Source of the DNA: Rotaria sordida
Taxonomy: Eukaryota; Rotifera; Eurotatoria; Philodinida; Philodinidae
DNA: 64,000 nucleotides
Direction: 5' to 3'
NCBI GenBank assembly: GCA_905250125.1
Contig: CAJNOL010001159.1
Location: 1 to 64,000 of the forward strand
Part shown: piece after piece, positions 61,228-64,000 of the stretch
How the letters are laid out: every line of letters begins with the position of its first letter
How positions within the stretch are numbered: the first letter of the stretch is position 1
The notes under the pieces: model-generated
Told to the model about the DNA's origin: nothing
Database searches by the model: none
What the model saw: the letters and a program-made list of their open reading frames with translations, nothing else
Position numbers and translations under genes: made by a program

Positions 61228-63166
61228 CTAGGTTATAAAAACTTTATCAAATTGTCGTTTAAAACGACCACGTCGATCAGTTAAAAATTCAATAAGTTCT
61301 GAACCATATTGTTCAAATAAAGCCCATTTAGCTTTTTCTTCTGCTGCTTGACGTCGAGATTGAGCAGTATTTTCACCACCTTCTAATGCTTCAGATAATT
61401 GTTGAAAGAAAATACTTGTTCGTGCATCATTCGTAAAATGTAAACCACTTTCATCAAAATAACGTAATGGTCGAAAAGATTCGTCACCTTTTTTTGGCTT
61501 ATGTAATGTTTGTATATCATCAACATGACATGGGGCATAGACAACAGGTCGTTGCTTTTTTTGTTCTCCAGATGTTTTTATATCAATTAATTGTTCTTTT
61601 CTACGACTAAGAAATTTCTTTACATCTTCTACTGTCATTTCTAAATCATTCATTAAAGATAAATAAAACAAATAAATCAAAACAGTGAATTTTTTTTTCT
61701 AAAAATATAATAAATACTTTGAAGTAAACGATAGATTTCAATAGCATCTCGTTTAGGTGGCATTTTAGTAAATGGATCACGTGGATAATTATCAGCCAAA
61801 TCCGGTAAATAAGGATTTGGTTTAACATGAGTTGAAGTATTCCATCTATGTATATTTACATGTGTTGATGGTCGATTACGTTTTGGTATTGTAGATTTAT
61901 CTGTTTGAGATTGGTTTATCATATATTCATGAGAAATAGCTGGAAGTCTTGTTTGAATTTGTGATTGTTGTTGTTCTTGTTGAACTACAGGAGTTAATGG
62001 TTTCGTACCCAAAAAAAAAAATATAATAAATAGAAAAAGAAAAAAAACATGTCTATACGTTGGACACTTACTTTCTTGTTCACTTTTTGATATTCCAGAT
62101 CCTGTACCTATATCAACTAACCATTCATCGAACTTTTCCTATATAATATTCAATGAGAATTCCTGAAATATATATGAAAAAAAAAAGTGAAACTTATTTA
62201 CGTCACTTTTTTCTTCAAATAAAATGGCATGTTCACGTTTAATTTCAAGTAAAAGATCAGCCATTTTTGTATTACGTGATAAAAGACGTTCTTTTGCTGA
62301 TAAATGTTTATTTTGATGCCACATGGCAGCTGCAAGTAATTTAGCACATTTTTTATGTCCCCATAATTTTGCAAGATCAATAGGTAATTGTTTACGACTA
62401 TCTTCAGCATATACATCAGCATCATGTGTAAGTAACAATTCTAAACATTGTACATGACCTTCAGAAGCTGCTTGATGAAGTGGTGTTAGTTGATCATCAT
62501 TTGTTCTAATAAAAATATATTAAGGCAAAAAGAAAATAATAATAATCAATAATATTAAAGATTTTTTTTTGTTTTCTTACATATTTATTTGTGCTCCTTT
62601 TGCAACAAGATATTGTAAACATTGAAATGAACGTGGACCAGTTTCTTTTGATATACATAAATGAATTGGACGCCAACCTGTTGAACTTGGTAAATCAATA
62701 TCAATATGAACTGTTTCAACAAGATATGATAAACAATTAAGTCGACCATGTAATGCAGCAAGATGAATAGGAGCAAGGCCCTATTATATAATCGAAGAAA
62801 AGAAATTATTAATAAAAAATATTTTCTTTCTTTTATTAATATTACATCTTTTCCATATGTTTGTTCAATACTAGTTGCTTCACCACTTCCAATAGGTCCA
62901 TCTCTTATACTTTGTTTAAGCCATTGTAAATCTCCAATAGTTGCTGCCATACAACTATCACTAACGGCTCGATTTTTAGCATCAACAGCTGATTTTGATG
63001 AACGTGATGATGTAGCACGTTCAACAGGTAGACGACGTTGTTGTTGTTGTTTTGATGTTGATGAATGAAATTGTGTATTTGTAGAAACAATAAATGGTTG
63101 TGCATTTGGTTCAAGACGAGTATCACGATGTAAACGAGTATTTGATATAGTCTCGTCTGACAACAT
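61228..63166 (-). CDS. Ankyrin-repeat protein, ANKRD53-like
   Basis: Six exons run at about 62848-63166, 62581-62782, 62205-62506, 62067-62140, 61716-61985 and 61228-61657. After a Ser/Thr/Gln-rich start (with QQQQRR) come AATIGDLQWLKQSI and ankyrin repeats GLAPIHLAALHGRLNCLSYL, GWRPIHLCISKETG...CLQYLVAKGA and LTPLHQAASEGHVQCLELLL. The ending repeat LPIDLAKLWGHKKCAKLL leads into AAAMWHQNKHLSAKE, a helical block also seen after the repeats of vertebrate ANKRD53. A Pro-rich linker (PYLPDLADNYPRDPFTKMPP) and a charged C-terminal helix follow. ANKRD53 relatives act at spindle microtubules; extension to this protein is inference. An acceptor CTCCTGTAG inside the first ORF-like stretch at 61985 defines exon 5. 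Confidence 0.8.
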
Positions 63167-64000
63167 ACTTTTTTTCTTGCTTCTTTCTACAAGAAAAACA
63201 ATACTCTAATAAAGAACTGAATTGTCAACTGGTTTACAATGACTTGGAGACTCATATTCTTTACATTTTCAAGTAAAATGATTGCTGTAGGCAAATAGAA
63301 AATGTCAATTCTGTTTTGATTATATGAAAATTTTGAAAGAAAAAAAAAAATAAACAAAAGTTTCAATCACTATAAAAATAAGAAACAATCAAAGAAAATT
63401 ATTTTAAGAAAAAAAAAAAGTCTACAACAATTATGAATTGAATTATAAATGATTAAGATTTTTTCAAAATAAATCAATTTTTTTTGCTAAAGCTAATTAA
63501 GTAATAATAGACAATATGAGAAATCGATCTATTGACACCAACAATATATATATATATATATATATATGTGCGTATCATAAATCTGCACTCAATATACAAA
63601 ACCTTACAATAAATATCAGAAGAATTATGGGAGAACGTTTATTCCTTTTAACACGTAGTTATAATATTGAATTTTTTTAGTTGAAACATTTTCTCACTTT
63701 CTAAATATAAAAATTTGCGTATTATTTTGTGACGTAGAATTATTTCCAAAAAGAACAAATACTGCATAGTGTTGTCCTTGATTATAAAAGATGTGATTCG
63801 AGCATTTTGAGTCTCCATTTACAAATGTTGTAATCACATTCTTCTACCAATTAAAAAAAGACTATCTTTTTTATTCTCAATATAAATTACATATAAGCAC
63901 AAATGCCAGTGTTACTACCTACTGTGTGTTGATTGTTGTTCTCTCTCTCTCTTTCTGTTGCGTTTACTTAATGCTTACCAACGGCAATTGTTCAATGCAA
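63167..64000. other. Upstream region of ankyrin gene
   Basis: No coding signal. It contains a (TA)11 tract at about 63546-63567 and a short (CT)n tract near 63939-63953, and should include the promoter of the minus-strand ankyrin gene. Confidence 0.5.
63546..63567. repeat. (TA)n microsatellite
   Basis: About eleven TA units. Confidence 0.85.

Overview
This is a eukaryotic, animal-type window. It is strongly AT-rich, its genes are split by many GT-AG introns (mostly 45-70 nt, with a second class of about 0.5-2.2 kb), and all core genes have metazoan relatives. An expanded tandem family of fast-evolving F-box/LRR genes, a DUF1349 gene of bacterial/fungal type, degenerate hAT DNA and very short intergenic gaps together suggest a bdelloid rotifer (Rotaria/Adineta type). 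That assignment is inference; no marker gene in the window proves it. Exon models below were built by joining reading frames across splice sites whose phases agree.

Layout. 1-6.05 kb (-): 5' part of an SLC4 bicarbonate transporter, running off the left edge. 6.96-7.20 kb (-): a small secreted-peptide gene with a TATA box. 8.10-12.23 kb (-): a nine-exon ZDHHC9/14/18-type palmitoyltransferase, with a separate plus-strand membrane-protein gene (10.80-11.50 kb) nested in one intron. 12.54-14.42 kb (+): NSMCE2/MMS21 SUMO ligase. 14.90-18.74 kb (-): adenylosuccinate lyase. 20.02-20.58 kb (+): an unrecognised coiled-coil protein. 22.65-29.03 kb (-): DDX10/Dbp4 helicase. 29.15-40.56 kb (-): three head-to-tail F-box/LRR genes. 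40.88-42.14 kb (-): RPB5. 42.39-47.12 kb (+): a 15-exon gene resembling the RanBP2/Nup358 N-terminal region. 47.4-48.39 kb (+): a DUF1349 pseudogene followed by an intact copy. 48.78-49.47 kb (+): an ependymin-related secreted protein. 50.1-50.64 kb (+): zinc-finger-like debris. 50.74-53.96 kb (-): an MFS transporter. 53.96-59.16 kb: no recognisable gene. 59.16-60.08 kb: a foldback element around four 55-bp repeats. 61.23-63.17 kb (-): an ANKRD53-like ankyrin protein.

The most notable points are these. (i) A minus-strand train, F-box D, F-box C, F-box A, DDX10, has gaps of only 33, 84 and 119 bp. Strong 3' splice sites sit at or just before start codons, and one stop codon is itself the splice-acceptor TAG. 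This is the expected picture of an operon resolved by spliced-leader trans-splicing. (ii) A hAT element with a perfect 8-bp target-site duplication lies in an intron of F-box C. (iii) The foldback element. (iv) The nested gene. (v) A decayed tandem copy of the DUF1349 gene. The genes do not form one pathway. They are mostly housekeeping (transcription, rRNA processing, purine synthesis, SUMOylation, lipidation, ion transport) interleaved with lineage-specific genes.
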